Below are positions 1 to 6,464 of a DNA stretch of 8,066 nt, one piece after another. The stretch is from an uncultured Collinsella sp. Lineage in GTDB: Bacteria; Actinomycetota; Coriobacteriia; Coriobacteriales; Coriobacteriaceae. Both the position numbers and the translations under genes were made by a program. The notes under the pieces are model-generated. The model had not been told where the DNA came from, did not search any database, and saw only the letters and a program-made list of their open reading frames with translations. Position 1 is the first letter of the stretch. The number at the start of each line of letters is the position of its first letter. The stretch lies in assembly GCA_902496455.1 (NCBI GenBank), contig CABVAY010000060.1, positions 1 to 8,066 of the forward strand. The letters are read 5' to 3'.

Positions 1-55
1 GAGACGGCGAGTTAGCCGGCAGGTCGGCATGTCAATCCTGGTCTAACAGAGCCTT
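1..55. other. Unassigned edge sequence beyond the terminator
   Basis: This edge lies downstream of the terminator that closes the minus-strand gene set. On the plus strand, one frame is open from base 2 to a TAA at 44-46 and reads RRRVSRQVGMSILV. That could be the tail of a convergent gene entering from the left, but fourteen codons are too few to judge. No RNA gene or repeat is evident. Confidence 0.3.
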
Positions 56-96
56 AAAAAATCATCCCGCGGGGCTTATGGCTCACGCGGGATGAT
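56..96 (-). terminator. Rho-independent terminator after the membrane-protein gene
   Basis: A perfect 11-bp stem pairs 61-71 (ATCATCCCGCG) with 86-96 (CGCGGGATGAT) around a 14-base loop. Read on the minus strand, the hairpin is followed directly by a run of about six T residues (61-56). It begins only six bases after the stop codon of the gene ending at 103. The form is textbook for an intrinsic terminator of the leftward transcript. In the rightward direction there is no T-run directly after the stem, so bidirectional use is less likely. Confidence 0.9.
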
Positions 97-102
97 GGCG
101 TC

Positions 103-1068
103 TTACTTTTTCTTGTCCTGTTCCAGCAGTTCGGACGGTGTGCGATCGGGCTTGCCGCCGCGGAAAATCTCGCGGCCATGCAGACGATGCTCCAGGTCAC
201 GCTCGGCCTTTTCCTCGTCAATCTTGGTCTGGCTCACCACCGGATCCTCAATCAACGACGACACCGAGTTCACCTGCTTCTGAATGCGCTCGGCGATGGT
301 GTCATCCATACTCACGATGCGCATCTTCCAGTCGATACTCGTGGCGTTGGATGAGCTCTTGGTCCACACGAACGTCAAAATGGCGCTCTGGTGGCCCCGC
401 GCGGGGAACATGCCAAAGAAGGAATCGTGCTGAATGTTGCTATCCTCGTCGATATAGGCGTGAACGTTATACACCACGCGGTCGATCTTATCGTTGAGCA
501 GCGCGTTGGTCGCAAGCGCCGCGGCCTGGATCTGCCCGTTGGACAGCAGCTCGAGCTCGTTGGCAGACGATGTGTCCAACACCGTCACCTCGACCGTGCC
601 CGTACGCTCATCGGCTTCATCGACGGTAAAGTCGAGCGGGAACTGCGTAAAGCCGTTGCCCCACTCAAGGCCGCCCTTCAGCGCCGTCGAAACGGTATCG
701 ACCGAAACGCTCTCGGACAGGTTGGCGGTGTTCAGACGACGCATCACGCCGTAGCCAATCTGCATGCCCACGATCAGCACCAAAATACCGATGACCACGG
801 CCATCGCGGTCTTCGTAATGGTATGGCTCACCTGCGAGCCCGAAGGATCGTCCTCGGACAGCGGGTCGATATGTTTTGCCTGGCTCGCGCGGTCCTCGCT
901 GCGCAGCTGCGCTAGCGCCGCTTTGTCACCGCGCTTGGCCGCAGCCTCCTTCTCACGCATGCGCTCGGTACGCTTTTTGGCGAGCGTGGGATCCAAGACG
1001 CCGGATGCATCGATTTCGGAGAATAACTCCGTCACTTCTTCCGGAGTCAAAGGGTTCTTGTCAGCCAT
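103..1068 (-). CDS. Membrane-anchored protein of unknown function
   Basis: I do not recognise this 321-residue protein. It has a hydrophilic, highly charged N-terminal region (about 1-85, with a Lys/Arg/Glu-rich probable helix near 30-65). One strong transmembrane segment follows (about 87-108, MAVVIGILVLIVGMQIGYGV), flanked by basic residues on both sides. The remainder (about 112-280) is predominantly polar with alternating beta-like stretches, and the C-terminal tail (about 280-321) is charged. There is no signal peptidase site, lipobox or catalytic motif. The likely topology is N-terminus in the cytoplasm and bulk outside. The ATG is preceded by AGGAAG at a good distance. It starts 19 bases after the ABC exporter stop and is followed by a terminator, so it is the last gene of that operon. 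A role as accessory or partner of the exporter is inferred from position only. Confidence 0.85.
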   Translation of the reverse strand: MADKNPLTPEEVTELFSEIDASGVLDPTLAKKRTERMREKEAAAKRGDKAALAQLRSEDRASQAKHIDPLSEDDPSGSQVSHTITKTAMAVVIGILVLIVGMQIGYGVMRRLNTANLSESVSVDTVSTALKGGLEWGNGFTQFPLDFTVDEADERTGTVEVTVLDTSSANELELLSNGQIQAAALATNALLNDKIDRVVYNVHAYIDEDSNIQHDSFFGMFPARGHQSAILTFVWTKSSSNATSIDWKMRIVSMDDTIAERIQKQVNSVSSLIEDPVVSQTKIDEEKAERDLEHRLHGREIFRGGKPDRTPSELLEQDKKK

Positions 1069-1087
1069 AAACTTCCTGTCATATCAA

Positions 1088-2860
1088 TCAGTCGAGCTCG
1101 TGCGCACGCGCACCTTCGAACTGCATTCGATAGTAACGGGCATAGGTGCCGCCACGGGCGAGAAGCTCCTCGTGCGTGCCACGCTCCACAACGCGACCAT
1201 GCTCAACGGTCGCAATCTCATCGGCGTGTTTAATGGTCGAGAGACGGTGGGCGATGATGATTGTGGTACGGCCGCGTGCCAGCTCTTCGAGCGACTCCTG
1301 CACCGCCTCCTCGCTCTCGTTATCCAAAGCACTCGTCGCCTCGTCCAAGATCAAGATTTTGGGATTCTTGAGAAACACACGCGCGATGGCAACGCGCTGC
1401 TTCTGTCCGCCCGAAAGACGGCTGCCGCGCTCGCCCACGACCGTGTCATAGCCCTGTGGAAGCGACTCGATAAAGGCATCGATGTTGGCGCGACGGGCCG
1501 CCTCGGCGATCTCTTCCGCCGTAGCGCCCGGCTTGCCGTAGGCGATGTTCTCGCCAATCGTACCGTCAAACAGATAGACATCCTGCTGCACCAGGCCGAT
1601 GGCGCGGCGCAGGCTCTGCTGCGTCACATCGCGCACGTCCTGACCGTCGATGCTAATGGATCCGGTAGCCACGTCATAAAAGCGCGGCAGCAGCGAACAG
1701 GTCGTGGACTTGCCGCCGCCCGAAGGGCCAACCAAAGCGATGGTCTGCCCGGGCTTGATGGACAGGTCCATATGGTCGATAACGGGACGCTCGTCGGCAT
1801 AGCCCTCGCCCAGCTCAACATCCTCGTAGTTAAAGCACACGTCGTGATACTCCACGGCGCCAGCAGTCACCTGCAGATCCGTAGCGCCCGGCTTGTCCTG
1901 GATATCCGGCGCGGTCGAGAGCACCTCGTCCATACGTTTAAAGCCGGCGATAGCCTTCTGATACGTTTCGGCCGAATTGACGAGCGTCTCAAGCGGCGTG
2001 CAGAACAGCGAAATATAGAGTGCAAAGGTCGCCATATCGACCGCCTGCAGCTGTCCCTTGGCGACCAGCCAGCCGCCCAGCAGCACCACGATCACATAGA
2101 GCACACCCGAGAGCAGGCCATACGTCGCGGTATAGACGCCCATGGCGTGATACATGTTCTCCTTGGACAAAAGGTAGCGGTCGTTAGAGGCACGGAACTT
2201 GGCACGCTCGGTCTCCTCGTTGGCAAAGCTCTTGACCACGCGCATGCCCGCCAGAGAATCCTGCAGCTGTGCATTAATGCCGCTGATCTTCTTGCGGTTG
2301 TCGCTAAAGACCTCGCGCATGCGCATGTTCTGCCAAAACATGACGACCGCAAACGCCGCCGTCACCACGGCCATGGCAAGCGCCAGCACCGGAGCGATGG
2401 TAAAGAGGATCACAAACGAGCCGATAATCTCGATACCGCAGATGATGATCCACTCGGGTACGTGATGCGCCGCCTCGCAGATATCGAACAGGTCGTTGAC
2501 CACGCGGCTCATCATGTCACCCGAGCTGTTGCGGTCGAAGTACGCAAAGCTAAAGCGCTCATACTGGTCGAACAGGTCCTCGCGCATTTTGGACTCCATG
2601 CGCGCGCCCATCACGTGGCCCCAATAGCTCACAAAGTAGCGGCAGGCGCAGCGGACGGCATACATCAGCACCAAGCCCACCGCGATCATGCCGAGCGCCT
2701 GCATAATGGCAGCCTGACCCTGAGTAAATAGCCCACCGGTCAAATTACGCAGAATAATAGGAAAAGCAAGGTCAATGGCGGCAAGCACCAGAGCACAAAC
2801 AGTATCAGCAACAAAAAGCCCCATCTGGGGCTCGTAATACGAAAGAAACCTCTTCAGCAT
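1088..2860 (-). CDS. ABC exporter half-transporter (fused membrane and ATPase domains)
   Basis: The 590-residue protein has the fold order of a type IV (MsbA/Sav1866-like) exporter: six predicted membrane helices (roughly 14-38, 52-74, 137-158, 159-178, 244-266, 272-292) and then a nucleotide-binding domain from about 335. Every ATPase motif is intact: Walker A GPSGGGKST (378-386), Q-loop Gln425/426, signature LSGGQ (482-486), Walker B ILILDE with catalytic Glu507, D-loop SALD (510-513) and switch His538. It should therefore work as a homodimer in the cytoplasmic membrane, since no second half-transporter is adjacent in the window. Substrate cannot be read from sequence; lipid, drug and peptide export are all possible. 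An acidic stretch (about 346-357) is inserted after the A-loop Tyr345. The ATG has GAGG five bases further upstream. The one-pass membrane protein follows after 19 bases. Confidence 0.95.
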   Translation of the reverse strand: MLKRFLSYYEPQMGLFVADTVCALVLAAIDLAFPIILRNLTGGLFTQGQAAIMQALGMIAVGLVLMYAVRCACRYFVSYWGHVMGARMESKMREDLFDQYERFSFAYFDRNSSGDMMSRVVNDLFDICEAAHHVPEWIIICGIEIIGSFVILFTIAPVLALAMAVVTAAFAVVMFWQNMRMREVFSDNRKKISGINAQLQDSLAGMRVVKSFANEETERAKFRASNDRYLLSKENMYHAMGVYTATYGLLSGVLYVIVVLLGGWLVAKGQLQAVDMATFALYISLFCTPLETLVNSAETYQKAIAGFKRMDEVLSTAPDIQDKPGATDLQVTAGAVEYHDVCFNYEDVELGEGYADERPVIDHMDLSIKPGQTIALVGPSGGGKSTTCSLLPRFYDVATGSISIDGQDVRDVTQQSLRRAIGLVQQDVYLFDGTIGENIAYGKPGATAEEIAEAARRANIDAFIESLPQGYDTVVGERGSRLSGGQKQRVAIARVFLKNPKILILDEATSALDNESEEAVQESLEELARGRTTIIIAHRLSTIKHADEIATVEHGRVVERGTHEELLARGGTYARYYRMQFEGARAHELD

Positions 2861-2891
2861 GTGATCCTCAAAGAAATATCAGCAACGTAAG
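2861..2891 (-). promoter_or_regulatory. ABC-operon leader with possible promoter and ribosome binding site
   Basis: On the minus strand, GATATT (2875-2880) could be a -10 box. At a 17-base spacing TTGTCC (2898-2903) could be its -35 box, each matching four of six consensus bases. The proposed -35 lies inside the downstream arm of the perfect inverted repeat at 2892-2930. A GAGG ribosome binding site sits five bases before the ABC start. The promoter is weak by inspection, so read-through from the Nudix gene remains possible. Confidence 0.3.
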
Positions 2892-2930
2892 GCCCTGGGA
2901 CAAAGCAATCAGTAGTACTTGTCCCAGGGC
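2892..2930. repeat. Perfect 12-bp inverted repeat between the Nudix and ABC genes
   Basis: GCCCTGGGACAA (2892-2903) is the exact reverse complement of TTGTCCCAGGGC (2919-2930), separated by 15 bases. It begins 12 bases after the Nudix stop codon. As RNA it would form a very stable hairpin, but neither direction has a following T-run; the minus strand continues CTTACGTTGC. It may be a terminator or 3'-end stabiliser acting without a U-tract, a dispersed intergenic palindrome of the REP type, or an operator overlapping the ABC promoter. Confidence 0.8.
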
Positions 2931-2942
2931 TATCCCCACTCG

Positions 2943-3638
2943 TTAAAGCTCCGTGCCCCCAAGGCGGTGTGCGATGCTGTCGCAGGCCAAGGCGCCCACG
3001 ACGGTCTTGGCGTCTTCGATCTTGCCGTCGAGTACGGCGTCGATCAGCTCATGCAGCGGCACCAGGTCCACGTTGACAAACTCGTCATCATCGGGGTTGG
3101 GCGCATCAAACTCGAGCTTGGTAGCCAAGTAGATGTGGATAATCTCATCGCAAAAACCACAGGACGTGACAATCGACGTCAAAAAGCGAATGCGACCAGC
3201 CCTAAAGCCCGTCTCCTCATGCAGCTCGCGCTTGGCGCAATCGAGCGGGTCCTCGCCTGGATCGAGCTTGCCGGCGGGAATCTCGACCGTCACGCGGTCG
3301 ATGGCGGTGCGGTACTGACGCACCAGTACGATCTTGCCGCTCTCGGTCAGTGCCACAACAGCCGCCGCACCCGGATGGCGAACGATATCGCGGGCGCTGC
3401 GGCGACCGTTGGGCAGCTCAACCTCAAGACGGTGGACGTCGAGGATCTTGCCCTTCCAGGCGCACTCCTCCGAAAGAATCTTCTCGTGCAGCTCGGCATC
3501 GTGCGGGTCGTCATCGCCCAGCACCAGCGCCGGCTCGTCAGCGACCTCGCCACCAGGCTCGCCCTCGGCGTGCCCATACACGCGGCTGTCCTCTTCGACG
3601 ATCTGCGCGTCCACGAGCTCTTCGTTCTTCTCGTCCAT
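2943..3638 (-). CDS. Nudix hydrolase, probable ADP-ribose/ADP-sugar pyrophosphatase
   Basis: The protein carries a complete Nudix box, G-x5-E-x7-REL-x-EE-x-GF, at residues 123-145 of this 231-residue form, which binds metal and hydrolyses a nucleoside diphosphate linked to another group. The preceding RQYR and EIPAGKLDPGE stretch, and the later SCGFCDE, are typical of the ADP-ribose pyrophosphatase (NudF-like) branch, giving AMP plus ribose 5-phosphate. Before the conserved core (from about residue 52) lies an unusually long acidic tail rich in Glu and Asp. The start at 3638 is preferred because an AGAGGA site lies nine bases upstream. The ATG at 3647 would abut that site almost without spacing and would add three residues. 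The gene follows purD after 21 bases, so it is probably translated from the same mRNA and may help recover AMP. Substrate preference is inferred from motif context. Confidence 0.92.
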   Translation of the reverse strand: MDEKNEELVDAQIVEEDSRVYGHAEGEPGGEVADEPALVLGDDDPHDAELHEKILSEECAWKGKILDVHRLEVELPNGRRSARDIVRHPGAAAVVALTESGKIVLVRQYRTAIDRVTVEIPAGKLDPGEDPLDCAKRELHEETGFRAGRIRFLTSIVTSCGFCDEIIHIYLATKLEFDAPNPDDDEFVNVDLVPLHELIDAVLDGKIEDAKTVVGALACDSIAHRLGGTEL

Positions 3639-3647
3639 CCGTCTCAT

Positions 3648-3654
3648 TCCTCTC
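3648..3654 (-). promoter_or_regulatory. Ribosome binding site of the Nudix gene
   Basis: GAGAGGA on the minus strand lies in the short gap after purD. It touches the ATG at 3647 but is nine bases from the ATG at 3638, which decides for the inner start. Confidence 0.6.
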
Positions 3655-3659
3655 GGATT

Positions 3660-4964
3660 TTAGGCATCCCAGGCGTCGCGGCCGCGCAGCGCGCGCAGGC
3701 CGATGTCGTGACGCAGGGTCTTGCCCTCAAAATCAATCTTCTCGCAGGCCTCGTAGGCAAGGTTGCGGGCGTTCTCAAACGTATCGCCCAGCGCGGTCAC
3801 GGCAAGCACGCGGCCACCATTGGTCACGAGCTGGCCGTCCACCACGGCAGTGCCCGCGTGGTACACGGTCACGTTCTCCATGGCCTCGGCATCGGCGATA
3901 CCGGTAATGACCTTGCCTTTCTCGTAGCTGCCGGGATAACCCGCACTCGTCAGGACAACGGCCACGGCCCACTCGTCGCGCCAGTCGAGTTCAATCTGAT
4001 CGAGCTCGCAGTTGGCGCAGGCGAGCATGACCTCGACCAGGTCGTTCTTAAGGCGCGGCAGAACGACCTGCGTCTCGGGGTCGCCAAAGCGGGCATTGAA
4101 CTCCAGCACCTTGGGGCCGGCAGGCGTGAGCATAAAGCCGCCGTACAGGCAGCCGCGGTAGTCGATACCCTCGGCAGCGAGCTCGGCCACGGTCTGCTCC
4201 ATGACCTTCACCATGGTGGCGTGCTCCTCATCGGTCACGATGGGCACCGGGCTGTAGACGCCCATGCCACCGGTGTTGGGGCCCTTGTCGCCCTCGAGCG
4301 CACGCTTGTGGTCCTGCGAGGTGGCCATGGGGCGCACGGTCTTGCCGTCGGTAAAGGCCAGCAGCGAGCACTCGGGACCAACGAGCGTCTCCTCGATGAC
4401 CACGGTATTGCCGGCATCGCCAAAGGTGCCGCCAAAGCACTCGCGCACGGCCTCCTCGGCCTGCTCAAGTTCGGTCGCCACGATAACGCCCTTGCCCGCG
4501 GCAAGGCCGTCGGCCTTCACGACCAGCGGGGCGCCCTGCTCGCGCACGTAGGCGAGGGCCGAAGCCTCGTCGGTAAACGAACCATAGGCTGCCGTCGGAA
4601 TGCCCGCACGCTCCATGAGCTGCTTGGAGAACAGCTTGGAGCCCTCCATCTGGGCGCCCTCGGCACCCGGGCCAAAGCAGGGAATACCCGCCGCGCGCAC
4701 GGCGTCGGCCACGCCCGCCACGAGCGGAGCCTCGGGGCCAATTACCACGAGTCCGCATCCGTGGCTCTGAGCAAACACCGCCACGGCCGCAGGATCGCAG
4801 TCGTCGAGAACAACGTTCTCGCCACAGCTCGCGGTGCCGCCGTTGCCCGGCGCGATGTAGAGCTTGCCGGCGCGCGGTGATGCCGCGAGCTTAGCTGCCA
4901 AAGCATGCTCACGGCCGCCGCTGCCCAACAACAGGATGTCGATGGTTTGAGTGTCCGCCTTCAA
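3660..4964 (-). CDS. purD: Phosphoribosylamine-glycine ligase (GAR synthetase)
   Basis: PurD joins glycine to 5-phosphoribosylamine using ATP, the second step of IMP synthesis, in the cytoplasm. The 434-residue length is normal for the stand-alone bacterial enzyme. The N-terminal domain opens with the family motif LGSGGREHALA (13-23). The ATP-grasp region (about 102-325) includes VVKADGLAAGKGV (148-160), DHK near 218-220, GPNTGGMGVYSP (228-239) and the PurD signature EFNARFGDPETQ (288-299). A C-terminal domain runs to residue 434. The start is TTG: no ATG or GTG fits, and the reading frame opens just behind a strong AGAGGAGG site. It lies 118 bases after purA and 21 bases before the Nudix gene. 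Other de novo purine genes are not next to it, so the pathway is scattered in this genome. Confidence 0.98.
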   Translation of the reverse strand: MKADTQTIDILLLGSGGREHALAAKLAASPRAGKLYIAPGNGGTASCGENVVLDDCDPAAVAVFAQSHGCGLVVIGPEAPLVAGVADAVRAAGIPCFGPGAEGAQMEGSKLFSKQLMERAGIPTAAYGSFTDEASALAYVREQGAPLVVKADGLAAGKGVIVATELEQAEEAVRECFGGTFGDAGNTVVIEETLVGPECSLLAFTDGKTVRPMATSQDHKRALEGDKGPNTGGMGVYSPVPIVTDEEHATMVKVMEQTVAELAAEGIDYRGCLYGGFMLTPAGPKVLEFNARFGDPETQVVLPRLKNDLVEVMLACANCELDQIELDWRDEWAVAVVLTSAGYPGSYEKGKVITGIADAEAMENVTVYHAGTAVVDGQLVTNGGRVLAVTALGDTFENARNLAYEACEKIDFEGKTLRHDIGLRALRGRDAWDA

Positions 4965-4969
4965 GGGTG

Positions 4970-4977
4970 CCTCCTCT
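4970..4977 (-). promoter_or_regulatory. Strong ribosome binding site for the purD TTG start
   Basis: AGAGGAGG on the minus strand lies five bases before TTG at 4964. It is the strongest Shine-Dalgarno match in the window and supports TTG as a real initiation codon. Confidence 0.8.
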
Positions 4978-4987
4978 ATGGATTAAC

Positions 4988-5006
4988 GGCTCGCTCCGCG
5001 CGAGCC
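4988..5006 (-). other. Stem-loop just upstream of the purD ribosome binding site
   Basis: GGCTCGC (4988-4994) pairs with GCGAGCC (5000-5006), a 7-bp stem with a 5-base loop. It sits ten bases upstream of the purD Shine-Dalgarno site in the transcript and has no T-run after it. It could stabilise a processed 5' end or help shape the purD leader. Confidence 0.5.
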
Positions 5007-5018
5007 CTTTGCAAGCAA

Positions 5019-5060
5019 ATATACCCCTCGGCCGCCCGCTTGGGCTGCAAAGGGGTATAT
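5019..5060 (-). terminator. Possible terminator or attenuator after purA
   Basis: ATATACCCCT (5019-5028) pairs perfectly with AGGGGTATAT (5051-5060). The 22-base interior can form a smaller nested stem from GCCC (5034-5037) and GGGC (5042-5045). On the minus strand it begins 22 bases after the purA stop and is followed by TTGCTTGC, so the T-rich part is short and partly within the stem. It may be a partial terminator that lowers purD expression relative to purA. Full termination is not certain because no convincing purD promoter is seen downstream. Confidence 0.45.
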
Positions 5061-5082
5061 CGCAATAACCAAATAGTCCCGA

Positions 5083-6369
5083 TTACTTCCAGAATCGGTT
5101 GATGATCTGCTCGCGACCAGCGCCAACGCCAATGAACGTCACGCGGGTGTGTGCCAGATCCTCGATAAACGCCACGTAGTCCTGAGCCTCCTGCGGCAGC
5201 TCGTCAAAGCTGCGGCAACCGGTGATGTCGCACTTCCAGCCAGGGAGCTCCTCGTAGATGGGCTTGGCATGCTCAAAGCGCACCTGATGCTCGGGCACGC
5301 TGGTATAGCGCTCGCCATCGACGTCGTAGGCCACGCACACCTTGATGGTGTCGAAGGCCGAAAGCACGTCGAGCTTGGTCACGGCGATGTCGGTGAGGCC
5401 GTTGACGCGCGAGGCATAGTTGGCGATAGGGCCGTCAAACCAGCCGCAACGACGACGGCGACCGGTGGTCACGCCGTACTCATAGCCCTCCTCGGTCAGC
5501 GTGTGGCCGGCCTGAGACTCGTAGGAAAGCTCGGTGGGCATGGGGCCCGAACCGACGCGGGTGATATAGGCCTTCATGACGCCCAGCACGCGGTCGACGT
5601 TCTTCATGCCGACGCCGGAACCGGTAATGGCGCCGCCGGCGGTGCAGTTAGAAGACGTCACGTACGGATAGGTGCCGTGATCGATGTCGAGCAGCGTCGC
5701 CTGGGCGCCCTCAAACAGCAGGTTCTTGCCCTCGTCGATCATGTTGTTGAGCAGCAGGCTCGTCTCGGTGATGTAGGGGCGCAGGCGCTCGGCCATCGGC
5801 AGGTACTCGTCGCAAATCTGGTCCACGGTGTAGGTGGGCAGGTTGTAGATGAGCTCGAGCTCGGGGTTCACGCGGGCGAGAGCGGTCTCCAGCTTGTCGC
5901 GGAACAGCGTCTCGTCCAGCATGTCCTGCATGCGCAGGCCAATGCGGGCCATCTTGTCCTGATAGCACGGACCGATGCCGCGCTTGGTGGTACCGATGTT
6001 CTTCTTGCCGAGCTTCTGCTCAAAGGCGCCATCCAGATCGATGTGGTACGGCATGATGACATGCGCGTTGCCGCTAATCTTGAGGTTCTTGGTGGTGATG
6101 CCGTCGGCCTCGAACATGTCGATCTCCTCAAGGACAACCTTGGGGTTGACGACGCAGCCGTTACCGATCACCGACACGTGGTCGGAATACATGATGCCGG
6201 AGGGCACCTGGTGCAGGCCGTACTTCTTGCCGTTGACGACGATGGTGTGACCGGCGTTGTTGCCGCCCGAGTAGCGCACGACGGCATCGAAGTCGCCGGC
6301 GACCAAGTCGCAAATCTTACCCTTGCCCTCATCGCCCCACTGGGCACCGACCAAAACGGTTGACGGCAT
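5083..6369 (-). CDS. purA: Adenylosuccinate synthetase
   Basis: PurA couples IMP and aspartate using GTP to form adenylosuccinate, the first committed step from IMP to AMP. The 428-residue protein covers the whole family length (E. coli 432). Visible landmarks are the P-loop WGDEGKGK (11-18) with catalytic Asp13, NNAGHT (37-42) with catalytic His41, the signature GIGPCYQDKMARIGLR (131-146), GSGVGMKNVDRVLGV in the middle, the IMP/aspartate loop TTGRRRRCGW (301-310), and the guanine-binding TKLD (331-334). Lys139, Arg142 and Arg146 correspond to the IMP-binding and dimer-crossing residues of the E. coli enzyme. The ATG has AAGGAG five bases upstream. It is preceded by dnaB with a 93-base gap containing a likely promoter, and followed by stem-loops before purD. 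Confidence 0.98.
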   Translation of the reverse strand: MPSTVLVGAQWGDEGKGKICDLVAGDFDAVVRYSGGNNAGHTIVVNGKKYGLHQVPSGIMYSDHVSVIGNGCVVNPKVVLEEIDMFEADGITTKNLKISGNAHVIMPYHIDLDGAFEQKLGKKNIGTTKRGIGPCYQDKMARIGLRMQDMLDETLFRDKLETALARVNPELELIYNLPTYTVDQICDEYLPMAERLRPYITETSLLLNNMIDEGKNLLFEGAQATLLDIDHGTYPYVTSSNCTAGGAITGSGVGMKNVDRVLGVMKAYITRVGSGPMPTELSYESQAGHTLTEEGYEYGVTTGRRRRCGWFDGPIANYASRVNGLTDIAVTKLDVLSAFDTIKVCVAYDVDGERYTSVPEHQVRFEHAKPIYEELPGWKCDITGCRSFDELPQEAQDYVAFIEDLAHTRVTFIGVGAGREQIINRFWK

Positions 6370-6374
6370 GTTTA

Positions 6375-6380
6375 CTCCTT
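6375..6380 (-). promoter_or_regulatory. purA: Ribosome binding site of purA
   Basis: AAGGAG on the minus strand, five bases before the ATG, fixes the purA start. Confidence 0.8.
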
Positions 6381-6435
6381 ACATTCATGGACTGTCTACG
6401 CGCCACGCCGGCACGCAGAAGCACAAAACATTCCC

Positions 6436-6464
6436 AGTATACCCGTCCAACGGGCGCCTGTCCT
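6436..6464 (-). promoter_or_regulatory. Candidate purA promoter
   Basis: On the minus strand TATACT (6436-6441) matches the -10 consensus at five of six bases. At a 17-base spacing AGGACA (6459-6464) matches the -35 consensus at four of six and overlaps the dnaB stop codon. Transcription would begin near 6429, giving a leader of about 60 bases. A small 5-bp hairpin (CCCGT 6442-6446 with ACGGG 6450-6454) fills the spacer; it could be a weak end signal for dnaB or an operator. Confidence 0.45.

Noticed and set aside
2..46. Plus-strand tail of a possible convergent gene at the left edge
   Set aside because: Only about fourteen codons are visible and they match nothing I know, so no gene is called.
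764..2731. A 655-codon plus-strand open frame across the ABC exporter gene
   Set aside because: It is register-aligned antisense to a gene with every ABC motif intact. Its translation shows no domain and is rich in His, Arg and Ala, as expected from reversed codons.
3639..3647. The upstream ATG at 3647 as the Nudix start
   Set aside because: The only ribosome binding site abuts this ATG with almost no spacing, while it fits the ATG at 3638. The difference is three residues and cannot be settled without protein data.
2919..4880. A 653-codon plus-strand open frame across the Nudix gene and purD
   Set aside because: It runs antisense through two well-identified genes that happen to share the same frame. 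It is low-complexity in style with no recognisable motif.
4965..5082. A purine riboswitch or other known riboswitch in the purA-purD gap
   Set aside because: The stems do not form a three-way junction and I see none of the conserved loop sequences of the purine aptamer.
5149..6363. A 404-codon plus-strand open frame across purA
   Set aside because: It is the antisense shadow of PurA, whose catalytic motifs are all present on the other strand.
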